Assembly: GCF_963966145.1 (NCBI RefSeq)
Contig: NC_091052.1
Coordinates: 14,880,001 to 14,944,000 of the forward strand
Reading direction: 5' to 3'
Source of the DNA: Tenebrio molitor
Lineage: Eukaryota; Arthropoda; Insecta; Coleoptera; Tenebrionidae
DNA: 64,000 bases
The position numbers and the translations under genes were made by a program. Below the pieces are notes generated by a model. It did no database searches. It saw only the letters and a program-made list of their open reading frames with translations, and was not told the DNA's origin. Shown here piece after piece: positions 1 to 10,475 of the stretch (positions within the stretch are counted from its first letter, which is position 1; each line of letters opens with the position of its first letter).

Positions 1-1218
1 TACTACATTTCACACACTGGAAAAATCAATCCGCACAGCCAATAATAAATGACAAAAATCGTCCATCCATACCAGTAGGTTATTGTCGGATTGTCGAGGG
101 ATGCAGGGGTGAGGTGCGAGGGCGATCCGACAGGGCGGCTGAGAGAAAACAACCCGACTGTTGACGTTGATGGATTATATTTCGTACAAATGCCAAATTG
201 TGAAAAGAAGAGTAGACGAACGGTGGAGCGCATACCGTGGAGTTGTAGACGCGCGCCTAACCACTTTTAGATCAATTATCGACGGCCTTATGGAAATCCA
301 CCCCCGACAAATTTTTTCACAACACAGAATCCCAACATACATTACTAAGAAAATACAAAAATCCGGCGACAACGAAACCATCACATTCAATATCATAAAA
401 ATGATTTCAATCAAGTGTCCTGCACAGTCTCCAAGTCAAGATTCGTGCAACGGCAATCGCATTAAGGGTGCAGATTGGATTTTTCTTGCCCGCCCCTCAA
501 GTTCTCAGAAGGAAACTTGAAACGTACCAAACACCAAAACTCTCACTTCAGCCGGTTAATTTTTTTTGTCTCACAAGATCTCGTTGTTATCTTGCCAAAT
601 CTTGGGGGTCAAGAGAACCGGCGGCTCGTCTTTGCTTCATTACTCATATTCGCACACTCATCACAAGCCATGGCGGCTTGACTGGCCATCAATGACAGGG
701 TTAGTTAGGCAAGTGACATGAGTGACAGCTGGTATGGCCGCCGGTGTTAGTTGAAATTCAGAGGATTACTTGCAAGAATCGGAGGATTAGACGCCGACCA
801 ACGGGAGCACAACAGTCAACGACTCCCGGACGAAATGATCGGCACATTTTGCCTTCCCACGAGTCGGTACCACCGAACAATGATACTTGGTACTGCCAAA
901 ATACGGTAGCGCGAAGATCGGTAGCGCAAGACTCTTCCTCTAAACCAAGTGGTACGTCGTTGGTACTTTTTCATGCACATTATCTCAAAAATTAACAAGG
1001 TGTACCTATCAATTAAGCGTGACGTGTTTTGTTCGAGGCTACATGGTCGTACCAACGGTACCGCTATGATTAATCGCTTGAACTATATTTTTACTGACGA
1101 GATCAGATTCCTGAACATTTGACATCGTAAACCTGTCATACCATTATTGTTATCACTTGTCCATCGATGACTTCATCAAATTCAAGGATCGACTGAAATT
1201 AATGTTTCGTTTAAGGCT
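1..1218. other. Upstream intergenic DNA, no gene recognised
   Basis: This stretch lies on the Antp side of ftz. Its open frames are short and have no recognisable domain or coding-like codon use. The part from about 860 to 1065 is unusually rich in GTACC/GGTAC words (seen near 867, 890, 953, 961, 1050 and 1058), which gives several small palindromes. I see no RNA gene here. Confidence 0.6.
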
Positions 1219-1428
1219 TTAAAACACAATTGCGTGTGGTCCAGACCAAACAAATTCTACTGGACCCAGATCTGGGGAACACAAATCCTCCAACGTAAAA
1301 ATGGTTTTAGCAGCGAAATGAAGATGGGAATTAAAAATCTGATTTTTGGGCAATAAAAACAAAAAACATACCAAAACTTCTTTAATATATTTTTTTAAGT
1401 TATCTGGCTTTTTATCTTTATTAAGCAC
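1219..1428 (-). pseudogene. Remnant of a Tc1/mariner-type transposase C-terminus
   Basis: The minus-strand frame encodes LEDLCSPDLGPVEFVW at about 1240-1290. Transposases of the Tc1/mariner superfamily carry SPDLNPIE followed by a hydrophobic residue and W around the third acidic catalytic residue, so SPDLGPVEFVW is a recognisable decayed version with E at the catalytic position. Nothing else of the DDE domain can be read around it and the residues before and after are not family-like, so this is a short fossil fragment, not an active gene. A second, better-preserved relative lies at 43804-44025. The assignment rests on this one motif. Confidence 0.45.
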
Positions 1429-1589
1429 TTCCGAATCATTGGTGTAAATTACTACAACTTCTATTGCGGATAAGATAGAGTCCTCATCTTGGATTTTCTC
1501 ATTTCTTGCATCTTTGAGACGTAAAAAAAATCAAAAATTTTATCACACTAGTTAGCCTTGTCAAAATACAATAAATAAATTTTGTAAAA

Positions 1590-2493
1590 CATGTCCAATT
1601 GTTATAGCTTGGTTTGTGAGTGAAATAATGAACTAAAGCTTGTACCGTTGAATTTTTTTCATATTTAAGTCAAAAAACATTTTCCAAAAATTTTGACAAA
1701 TCTGGCTCTTTCCTGATAAACGAATCTTTCAAAACAAAATATTCAAGTCATGGTAATTTGGTTTACACATGAAATAGTGATCTAACTGTTGCAATGTTAC
1801 AATTTTTTTTCACCTTGAAGATGTGTTACAAGTTCACAATTTTTCAAAAAAAAAATCATACTAAATCCTCAAACTTAAGACAAATTCCTCGATGTAAAGA
1901 TTGAATTGAAGATAACTGGTGTAGACAGAAATGTGATTCTCGTACCGTTATATTTTTTTCAATGTTTTAGATAAAAACATTTTTTTCAAAATTTTCAAAA
2001 CATTAACCCCCCAAGCATAGAGCACTGCTCAATATAAGATTTTCAATAAATCATAGCTTGCTTAATAGATGAAATAGACATCTAATTCTTGCACCTGTTC
2101 CGTCTCCCTTGTTGTCAGTCAATAAATAATTTTTCAAAAAATTGCAAAATTGTACCCTCTCTAGTGTGGACAAATTCTTCCAAAAAATCGCAACCACTTA
2201 ATTATCACTTTAGGAATTTCACAACTTGAAAAACCTTCAAAGAAAATACTTTTTTCCAGTTTTGTTGACACAAGAGCTTGGAACTTTTGAAAATTTTTCA
2301 AAAATTTTAGTCCCTATGTTAGCAAATAATTATTGTAATCACAACCACTCAATTCTCACTTTAGGAATGTCACATTAGCTTGAAAAACCTTGAAAGAAAA
2401 TACTTTTTGTCCAGTTTTGTTGCCACAAGGGCTCTGGAACTTTTGAAAATTTTTCAAATATTTTACTTCCTATGTTAGCAAATAAAATTATTG
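1590..2493. repeat. Degenerate ~150-bp tandem repeat array
   Basis: Related blocks recur about every 150 bp, with anchors near 1602, 1752, 1910, 2052, 2186 and 2337. The early units share an AGCTTG/TGGT...TGAAATA...CTTG(T)ACCGTT...TTTTTTTCA core. The last two units (2186-2336 and 2337-2493) are a clear duplication sharing CAACCACT, CACTTTAGGAAT, TTGAAAAACCTT, GTCCAGTTTTGTTG and CCTATGTTAGCAAATAA. No coding potential was seen. Confidence 0.7.
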
Positions 2494-4100
2494 AAATTTC
2501 TCCCCGTCCGTTGTTTCCCTCTCGTCGTCAGATTTTCCCGCCAGCGCCTTTCGGCTCGACTTGATCGGGGTTGAAATTTCGCCGCCTCCGATCCCGACAA
2601 CTTAACAATCCTTGAGGGTATTGATTAAAATAAAATAGCTCGAAGTGCATGTTTACACAGCGATATTTTCCCCGTGAGGGAGGAAAGTTCAGTTCAGAAA
2701 CCGTCATTTTGTGAAACATCTCGTTAATCATCGTGCCGGCCCTCCCTGTCAATCATCCATGTTGTTGGGTGAAACTCTGTGCGCAACATTTAGCGATCAT
2801 TCCGGTGTTAATAGATTGCACACGACACAATTGTTTTAAAACCGATCCGACGCTGATCCACCCAATCGATCATCACAGGCTTCGCTCTCTCCGAATTATC
2901 ATGAAAACCACCCCCGGACCTAACGGGACACCTTTTACAACTCCCCGTGAATATTTTGATTTACGAGTGTCGCCGTTTCTCGAAACGGAAAGTTAATTTG
3001 GGGCCAAGACACCCCAATAAACCCGGACTTACCCCGTTCGAAAAACGCACTAGATCTTGTTACAATCGAGAGTGAGCGAGCGTGCCGCTCGCTCGCCACG
3101 GCGTCGCGACTATAAACCCGATTGGACTTGCAGAAATTAAATCTTTATCTCGTGATGGGAAAAATTGGTCGGTTCGGGTATGGCGAAACGGGCGTGGGCG
3201 TATGTGTCATTCCAGTTCTTGAGTCGGGCGTCATGGGGATGGAATAGAGTATTGTAAGTATTTCCATCGAGCGTGGGCTGGATATAAATCTAATTCGTTT
3301 TCATTGCGGGAATAAACGACTCGTTTAAAAAGTGCGTCGGAAGCATAAGAAATCATTTAATGCTGGAAACTCTCCCGACTCACTTCCATCTAATTATCTC
3401 GTGATAATAATTTGCACCGGAGCCATGTGTGCAAATGGTCGACGGTTTTAGGTCAGATCATCTCCAAATTGATATTTAAACCGAGCCGACGTATAAAATT
3501 AATTAATATTATTGTGAGTAGATTGATGGAATATCATGAATAATGACGTCATGACAGTTTGTGGATAAAATATATAATTTTCTTGACCGAATCGTTATTA
3601 ATGACTTTGCCCTAATCATATACAGCAACTGTACGCATACATTCATAACTCACACTAACACCGGCCACTTGGGTACATGATGTATTATGCGATACTCTAT
3701 TTATAATAAATTACACACGACTCAAATCATCATTTTATTAAACTACATATTTACTTATGTTATTGCACCGCACCACCATCAATTAAACAAATCACATTAT
3801 CCCTGGTCCAGATTATTATGACAACAACTGTACCTACTTTTCACCCAGAACCCTTTTCTCGGACAATTTAACTGTAAAATTCTTCAGATACAAGAAATTG
3901 GACGTTGTACCGTTTGACAAGGGTGTAGTAAAACTTTCTCCAGAATGCACTTCATAAATCTCAATCAACAGATACTTGCACTTTTATTGCCGACATGAAT
4001 GTTTGCAGAAATGTTTGTTCTCTTCGGTTTCACATTCAGAGCTGGCTAACACTGAAAACGAAAACTTGAGGAAAATATCGATATCGCTTTAATTCCAAAA
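2494..4100. other. Intergenic DNA with a GC-rich palindrome and a TATA-like word
   Basis: This is mostly single-copy sequence. A GC-rich hairpin at 3074-3094 (GAGCGAGCG, loop TGC, CGCTCGCTC) is followed by TATAAAC at 3111-3117, a promoter-like arrangement about 3.1 kb upstream of ftz. I see no coding region. Enhancer function is plausible from position only. Confidence 0.4.
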
Positions 4101-4104
4101 ATCA

Positions 4105-5165
4105 TACAGAGATTTGGAGGGTCAGAGTAAAAATATTTTTAAATGAGAGGACGAATCATGTTAATCCTAGAAAAAATAAGCTTGTTCTGATAAAAACAAT
4201 TTTAATTGAAGTTAAATTGAGATTTGGAGCGTCCAGTTGGAGTCATTTGATTTGATTGCTTGACACAAAGTCAATGTTTTTTCCAGAGTGCTTTCATTTC
4301 TGAAATGAAAGCAATTTTTTTCTCTGCCTTTTACTCGCTTTCATACATATAATCAAATTTCCCCAAATCTGACAATTCTTACAAAAATCATAAAATATGA
4401 AGATTTGGAGCGTCAACATTGATTAATTTGATTTATTAATTTTTAAAAGAAGCTTTCTTCACTTCAATTTTATCTTGCACTGTTGATTTCCTTGTTGACT
4501 TCACGTTTCTCCAAATAATTAAATTTCTCCTAATCTAAACATTTCCACAAACATTATAATATACCGTGAAGATTTGGAGCGTCAAGATTGAATAATTTGA
4601 TTTGCCAATTTTTACAAAGATCTTTGCTTCCTCCAACTTTATCTTTCATTGTTATAATTGTAGTCAATTTTCTAACTGATTTCACGTTTCTCCAAATACA
4701 GCACAATTTTTATTTAAAAAAATTAATACAGATTTGGAGTTGTGATTCGCACAATTGTAAAATAAATTATTCATTGGATTTGAAGGCTACTCAGTAAATG
4801 CGCAAAAATTTAAATTCATCCTAACTAAATTTTATTACAATATTTTACGGAAAAGAATTTTCTCCAAATATAAAATCGTTGAAAAAATTTGAAGTGATTT
4901 GGAGCATCTGTCTTAGGATTAATTTTGTGTCATAAATACAGTGGTATTACAAATTAGACGATTTATAGATATTCTTCATCTTTAAGGATATTCGAAACTC
5001 GAAATTTGGCATTTTCATTTCGCCTCCACAAGGTACAAATAAGTACCATATGTGGTCAAATAACTTGGATTGAATTTGAAGGTTATTTTCCGCAAGATCG
5101 TTTCACCAAATTAAACATTGTTTTTCTTGTAAAATAATTATTTATAGATTTGGAGCGTCAGTGGT
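4105..5165. repeat. ATTTGGAGCGTC tandem array upstream of ftz
   Basis: The word GATTTGGAGCGTCA or a near match occurs at 4111, 4221, 4402, 4571, 4731, 4896 and 5147; steps are 110, 181, 169, 160, 165 and 251 bp. Between copies the reverse-complement word TTTCTCCAAAT recurs at about 4505, 4685 and 4858, also about 175 bp apart. The best units (4402 and 4571) also share AATTTGATTT and a CACGTTTCTCCAAATA block. This is a degenerate tandem repeat of about 165-180 bp with alternating direct and inverted words, ending about 1 kb before ftz. Confidence 0.75.
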
Positions 5166-5169
5166 ATTA

Positions 5170-6203
5170 AAAGTGAAATAAATATTTCTCCAGATTCTTG
5201 ATTTCCAAATCTTCAAATTTGACATCTTCACTGCGATCGTTCGTGTCATAATTTGAACGTCGAGTAGGGCGCTATAAATCGCGAGGGTCGTTTAATGAGC
5301 CCACTATTAAGCAAATTCTGCCACAACATCATAATGGGCAACAAATATTTTCCCCTGAAGAATTCAACCACTCGAAACGGGATCAGCGGAGTGAAAAAAT
5401 AGCAGATTTGTAGAGTGAAGTTATTAAATGTGTCGCTTTGATAGGTGTATCGCAATAAAAGTAATATGGCCAAAAATGCCATTCAATGGGAGAATATATT
5501 AAAACGGTGACGGTAAACCACCCCCCGGCAAAGTGAACATGAACAATAGACGGCAGAAACCGATAGTGATTGGTTCCTGTTCAGTTATCGACTACTGAAT
5601 CTCATTATGTTCGATACACACACGCATCTCTATTGTTGCAAGGTCTGCATAGGGGAAAAGTCGCCCTTAGACTGTGAGTCAACCTGTGAAATTTTTAAAT
5701 AGTCGTCGCATTACCGCAAGTATGCGTTAAATTGGAAGTAAAATAAAAACAGTCGTCTAAGATTTGGATGACTATCCCTTTCCCACAGCTCGGTACGGTC
5801 CTGTAATCGCAGTAAATCATCGATAGATAGTCCGTTGCTCACGGATTTGTTACAGAAAGCTGTAAAACCGTATAATGAATTGTTCGATGTTCTCGGAAGG
5901 CCCGGTCTGGCCCATTTTTTTATTACCTGCCCGTTATTAAAACTGAAGAAGTCAATCAGGACGAATCACATTCTGTCGATACAATAAATAAGATGAAAAA
6001 GCGGCGACGGTCGGGGGTGGGTGCGCTGGCAGGGCAGCTGTCGGAATAAAAGAGCCGGCGACAAACCTTAGGGGGTCGCAACCCCTCCCGACTTTTGGGG
6101 GAATACTTGACAATGTTAACATTTACCCGAACGTGCCTGGACCGTGGCAAGGTCGGACATGGAGTTTAGTCGCAATTGAAGTTTTGCCGAGTGAGTGTCA
6201 GTG
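5170..6203 (+). promoter_or_regulatory. ftz: ftz upstream region and putative leader
   Basis: This is the immediate upstream sequence of ftz. AT-rich words that could serve as TATA elements are AATAAATAAG near 5983 and AATAAAAG at 6045-6052; neither is a strong match and the transcription start cannot be fixed by eye. A six-codon upstream reading frame (ATG at 6159, TGA at 6177-6179) precedes the main ATG and would be in the leader if transcription starts before 6159. Confidence 0.35.
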
Positions 6204-7020
6204 ATGGACGTCTACACCCCCGACTACTGGGCCGGTACCCACCTGTACCAGGACTACAGGACTCAGCTTTATCCGCAAGAACACAATCCACCCAATCAAG
6301 CCGCCTACCCGATCAAAGAAGAACAAACTTACGAGAGCTGCAGGTTCTCGATCAATCAAATACATTTTGACAATTCCATCGCGGCTGACTTCACGCAACA
6401 ACTCAATCTCTTCGACACCTGTCAGCAAGGACCGTACAAGAGTGTCGCTAATGAGGCCAAAGTCGAGGACGATTCGCCGGCGTTGAGGGCGCTTTTGACC
6501 AAACCCTTGGCGAAGAAGAGCCAGGAGTACAGCGCGAACGTGCAGCCCGTCGAAGACGATTTCCAAGCGCCCGGCAGCGCCCCCGCCGACAGTTTCTACC
6601 CTTGGATGAAAACTAACGGTACGACTCTTATATCTTATACAAGGTTCCGAAATGATGTGTCGTGCTTTAGGTGACCAAGTCGGCGGCAAAAGAACCCGCC
6701 AGACCTACACCCGCTACCAGACTCTAGAACTGGAGAAGGAGTTCCACTTCAACAAGTACTTGACGAGACGTCGCCGCGTCGAGATCGCCCATTCTTTGCA
6801 TCTGACCGAGCGTCAAATCAAGATCTGGTTCCAGAACCGGAGGATGAAGGCGAAGAAGGACTCCAAGATGAACGCACAAGAGCAGAATCTAACCGCACAG
6901 AATTTTCTCGCTCATTACACAGAGACTTCAATGAACGATGCGAACAGAAACGTGTTCGACGACGTCGCCAAACCGCTCACCCAGATCCGGAACCTTCCAG
7001 GGCCCCCGGAGTCGCCCTAG
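6204..7020 (+). CDS. ftz: Fushi tarazu homeodomain protein (2 exons, 6204-6618 and 6671-7020)
   Basis: Antennapedia-class transcription factor of 254 residues. The 52-bp intron (6619-6670) has donor G|GTACGA and acceptor TTTAG|GT; splitting codon G139 restores one frame from YPWMKTN into GDQVGGKRTRQTY. LRALL at residues 94-98 is the LXXLL motif that in Ftz binds the nuclear receptor FTZ-F1. YPWM at 132-135 is the Exd/Pbx contact. The homeodomain is residues 144-203 with helix 3 QIKIWFQNRRMK, Gln at position 50, and the Ftz-like N-terminal arm KRTRQTYTR. The start is the ATG at 6204; an in-frame GTG nine bases upstream is not a eukaryotic start. Ftz rather than Scr or Antp is supported by RRMKAKKDSK after helix 3, the LXXLL motif, and position just upstream of Scr on the same strand. 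The 51-residue C-terminal tail resembles no family I recognise. In flies ftz is a pair-rule gene; in beetles its role is thought weaker. Confidence 0.95.
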
Positions 7021-7155
7021 ACGCCAGTCGAGCCGCGAGCCAAATCAAAACTGTAAATAGATTAGTCCAGTCACGAGTTTATTGTAAGATAAGAGAGATT
7101 ACTAGATTTTTATATTCTTATGTAGAGTGAATAAAGTGCCACTTGTAAATACCTC
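7021..7155 (+). other. ftz: ftz 3' UTR with poly-A signal and Pumilio-type site
   Basis: AATAAA at 7130-7135 lies 110 bp after the stop and is a good poly-A signal, so cleavage is expected near 7150. TGTAAATA, which matches the Pumilio recognition core, is at 7052-7059; another copy at 7144-7151 sits at or beyond the cleavage site. Confidence 0.65.
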
Positions 7156-9929
7156 TTTCGTCAATTACGACTCTCCAGGGACAAATATTTTGACAATCAC
7201 ACCCCTTTGAGTGTAGGCGGCGAGACCAAAGAGCCGGAATTTTTCCATTCAGATTTTGACATTTTGTCACAACCCCCAGTCCCCGAAGAGAAAGTCGGGA
7301 CCGTTGCAGCTGCACCTCAGGTAAGCATGCGCATCTCGAGCATCAAAGATGGCTGATCTAATGAGATAAACGGAGCGGTGCATCGTACATTTTCTTTGTT
7401 TTTTGGTGTTGTATTATTTATGCAAGTCGATGCGAGTGCGAGATTATGACGTTTGCTGCACGGTATGTACAGACACTTGTTAGTAACGCTAGATTAGATC
7501 AGTGTTTCGCGTGATGACCCCAACACAAATTTATTCAGTAATTATTTATCTCCCGGCGATTTTCTTGTCTTGTCCGATGATTATCGATCGTTTTGTAGGC
7601 ACACACTCGCGCTTTTCCTCGTTCCCAAGAAAAATCGATGTGATGAGATGTGGCGGTCTCGCTGGCCGTTTCGCTTGAAAACTATTTAAACTGTCACTTT
7701 TCCCCGCACGCGTTCTCCACGTCCGGTTTTTATCACCCCAGTGCCGTAATTAGCACATTTGCGTTGGGGTTAAAAGTGCACGGTCGTTAATAACAACGTG
7801 TCAGTTTTTTCTGCATATATGGTGATACGCGAGGAATGTAAACAATAAAAAAACAACAAACAAAAATAGGTTAGAATGTGAGTGATCAGATACGGCACAG
7901 GCATGTCTACCCTTACATTTAATCGTTCGTCCGACGAAGATCATCAATAACGTCTGACAGTTGAACGGCAGTGAAAACTGGACCTTTGAGGTGAACATTC
8001 GCGACTTCTTTTTTTCTTTTAACGGTGCTAACCTCATTAAGAAACACGGGCAGGTGTTGGATGGCGGACGCAAAGGTCAATTGTTTCGTTAAAATTATTA
8101 TTAGACGGAGTTATTTTTCTGGTAGTGGATGGTGTAGCCAAACAAATCATTTATCTTCAAGAGATAATTAATTTTAATAAAATATGCGCGAGAGAGTAGC
8201 GGGACGGGATTTTTAAATATTTGTTTCAACGGTTCCGACACACGAAACACGTTCTCTTAGATAAAAAAAAATCAACAGCCAAAAAGTTTTCCAAAATGTT
8301 TTCTAAGAAAAAATCTACTTGCACGATTCCTTTGCAAGAAATATTATGTGAGAGGTCAGCGCTTACCAGTTCATATTGTACGGTCAATATCCTGGAAAAA
8401 AAACATTCGAAATGATCACATCCTTGTTTAGTCACAACAGAGTCGATCTCAATATTAGGTAATTTAATTTTTAAAAGACTGCTTCGAGTCTTGTGTCCAA
8501 TTTGTTTGTTGGGAAATTTTGCTGAGGTTCCAAGACTGTCAAAGTGGGTCAGTATCTAAAAACTCAGGTGAGATAATGATCTGGAAACACGACGGCGAAA
8601 CACTTTAACTACCAGTGAGAATCCTGTCAAAATCTATTCGGTGATTCTTCAGTTATAAGCGCACAAGCGGTACATACATAAATACAAATTTTGCATACGA
8701 GTATAAAATGTCAAAAAATCGCGACACTATTTTTTATTTATTTTTTATTGTTGAAGAATATGCAAGTTGAGAAGCGCTAAAGATGTAATTTCCACTCTGT
8801 ACATATATGTTAGAAACAAGTGAACTGTACGATGCATACGGTGTGAGGTGGTGAGAGCGCACCTTAAGAACCATAAATCTCAAAGATTTATTTTTTTTAA
8901 TGGTTTCAAATAATTTGATTTAATAAATTTGCGATTTGTTTTGTAAGAGTTTCATTCGTATTATTATTATTATTATGAAGTTGAAGAAATTTTTAAGCGG
9001 ACTCTTGAGTCGTCGGGACTGTTTCCATTCATGCGAGACATTGACATGTTTATTTTTCTTCCAGTTGCAGAACCAAAGTGGCCCTTCATGATAAGAAACA
9101 GATCTGTGATGGACTGATAATGGCCGATCTTTCATGGGGGAGAGGTAGCTTAATCATCGTTATTGAACTATCTTAATGGTTTGTATTGTCCACCGTTCGA
9201 TATATCATGTGAGCCGTAATGGAATATTTATCTTCCTTCTGGTTTCCGCTGTATGATTCCGCATCAAACAACATCAGCACCACCACCGCGTGACCCTCCA
9301 TATTGTTTTAATAAAGCTAATACGGTAATAACAATTTATGATAAAAGAATTCGGTGATATTTCAAGTGTCCACAATGACTCGATCGCATGTCGAACATAT
9401 TTACAAATGTAATAGTCTCCAATAAAGGACGATCTAGATAAGTGTAGTGTCTCCACCTGTCCCACTCCCGACAAACTCCTCAAATTCTGGAAGTTGTCCC
9501 GATATTGGAAACAGCGCACTTCCATTAGACCAGATGTGCGGAGCGGGCCGTGAATATGCAGCATTGGGGTGTGTATTGGTACATAATAGGTTCAGTGACG
9601 TGTTCCACTAACCCTGACAGGAGGGTCGCGGGTCGGACAAAGCTCGGGGCGAAGGGAGAGAGTTGGGACCAAGCGCTGATGGATTACCCGGCCACCCTGT
9701 CAAACGCAAGATGGATCTGCCATTTTCAAACTTACTCTTTCCCAGCAAATAGTGCGATGACGGGACAAGGGTGAAGGCACGCGGTGCCCAATGGCCGGGA
9801 GGGGTGGGTCGCTAATTTCCTATCCAGAATGGAATCTGAATAACCAAATCACGCGAAATGACACCCAGCGAGAGCTTTCGCAGCTCCCAAGCTCCAAAAT
9901 ACTAGCAATTAAATATTTTTTTAAAAATC
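7156..9929. other. ftz-Scr intergenic DNA, no gene recognised
   Basis: This is mostly single-copy AT-rich sequence with a few moderately GC-rich patches. A short (ATT)n microsatellite lies at about 8957-8977. Open frames here are short and lack domains. Position between two Hox genes makes regulatory content likely, but no specific element can be supported by eye. Confidence 0.55.
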
Positions 9930-10475
9930 TCCAAGGATACACGAGTATTGAGTTCAACCAGGAAATGATCATGTCAAATATCCCACGTGCCATTTACCTT
10001 TAAAAATGTCTCTACTGCGCCTCAACACTTTTGTGCCTCTCAAAAAATTCCAAACTGTATAATTCGACAGATGACAGCTTTCGCTGGTGTAAACCACAGA
10101 GCTTTGACTAAAATTATTTTTGAAAAAATTCTCTTGTTTCCAACTAACTATTTAAAAATGTCCAAAAATACACAAATATTTTTTGGAAGCCAGTTCAACC
10201 AGGAAAATAATCATGTCAAATATTCCACGTGCTGTTTGTCTTTAAAAATGTCTGCACTGCGCCTCAACACTTTTGTGCCTCTCAGCTTTCGCTGGTCTAA
10301 AGCATAAAGAGCTTTGACAAAAATATATTTTTTTTAATTCTCTTATTTGCAACTATCTACATATTTAAAAATACGCAAATATTTTTTGGAAGCCAATTCA
10401 ACCAGGAAATAATCATGCCAAATATCCCACGTGTCATTTGCTTTTCAAAATATCTCAGATCTTTTGCCTTTCTAA
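9930..10475. repeat. Three-copy tandem repeat, each copy with a CACGTG E-box
   Basis: Three units are anchored by AGTTCAACCAGGAAA-type words at 9951, 10192 and 10395 (steps 241 and 203 bp). Each continues ATCATGTCAAATATCCCACGTG and then a TTTAAAAATRTCT block; the first two also share CTGCGCCTCAACACTTTTG and CAGCTTTCGCTGGT. The CACGTG hexamers are at 9984, 10226 and 10428. The units have diverged elsewhere but the hexamer is intact in all three. Confidence 0.75.

Noticed and set aside
6198..6689. 163-codon minus-strand frame opposite ftz exon 1
   Set aside because: No domain, crosses the ftz intron, and is explained as the shadow of the ftz frame.
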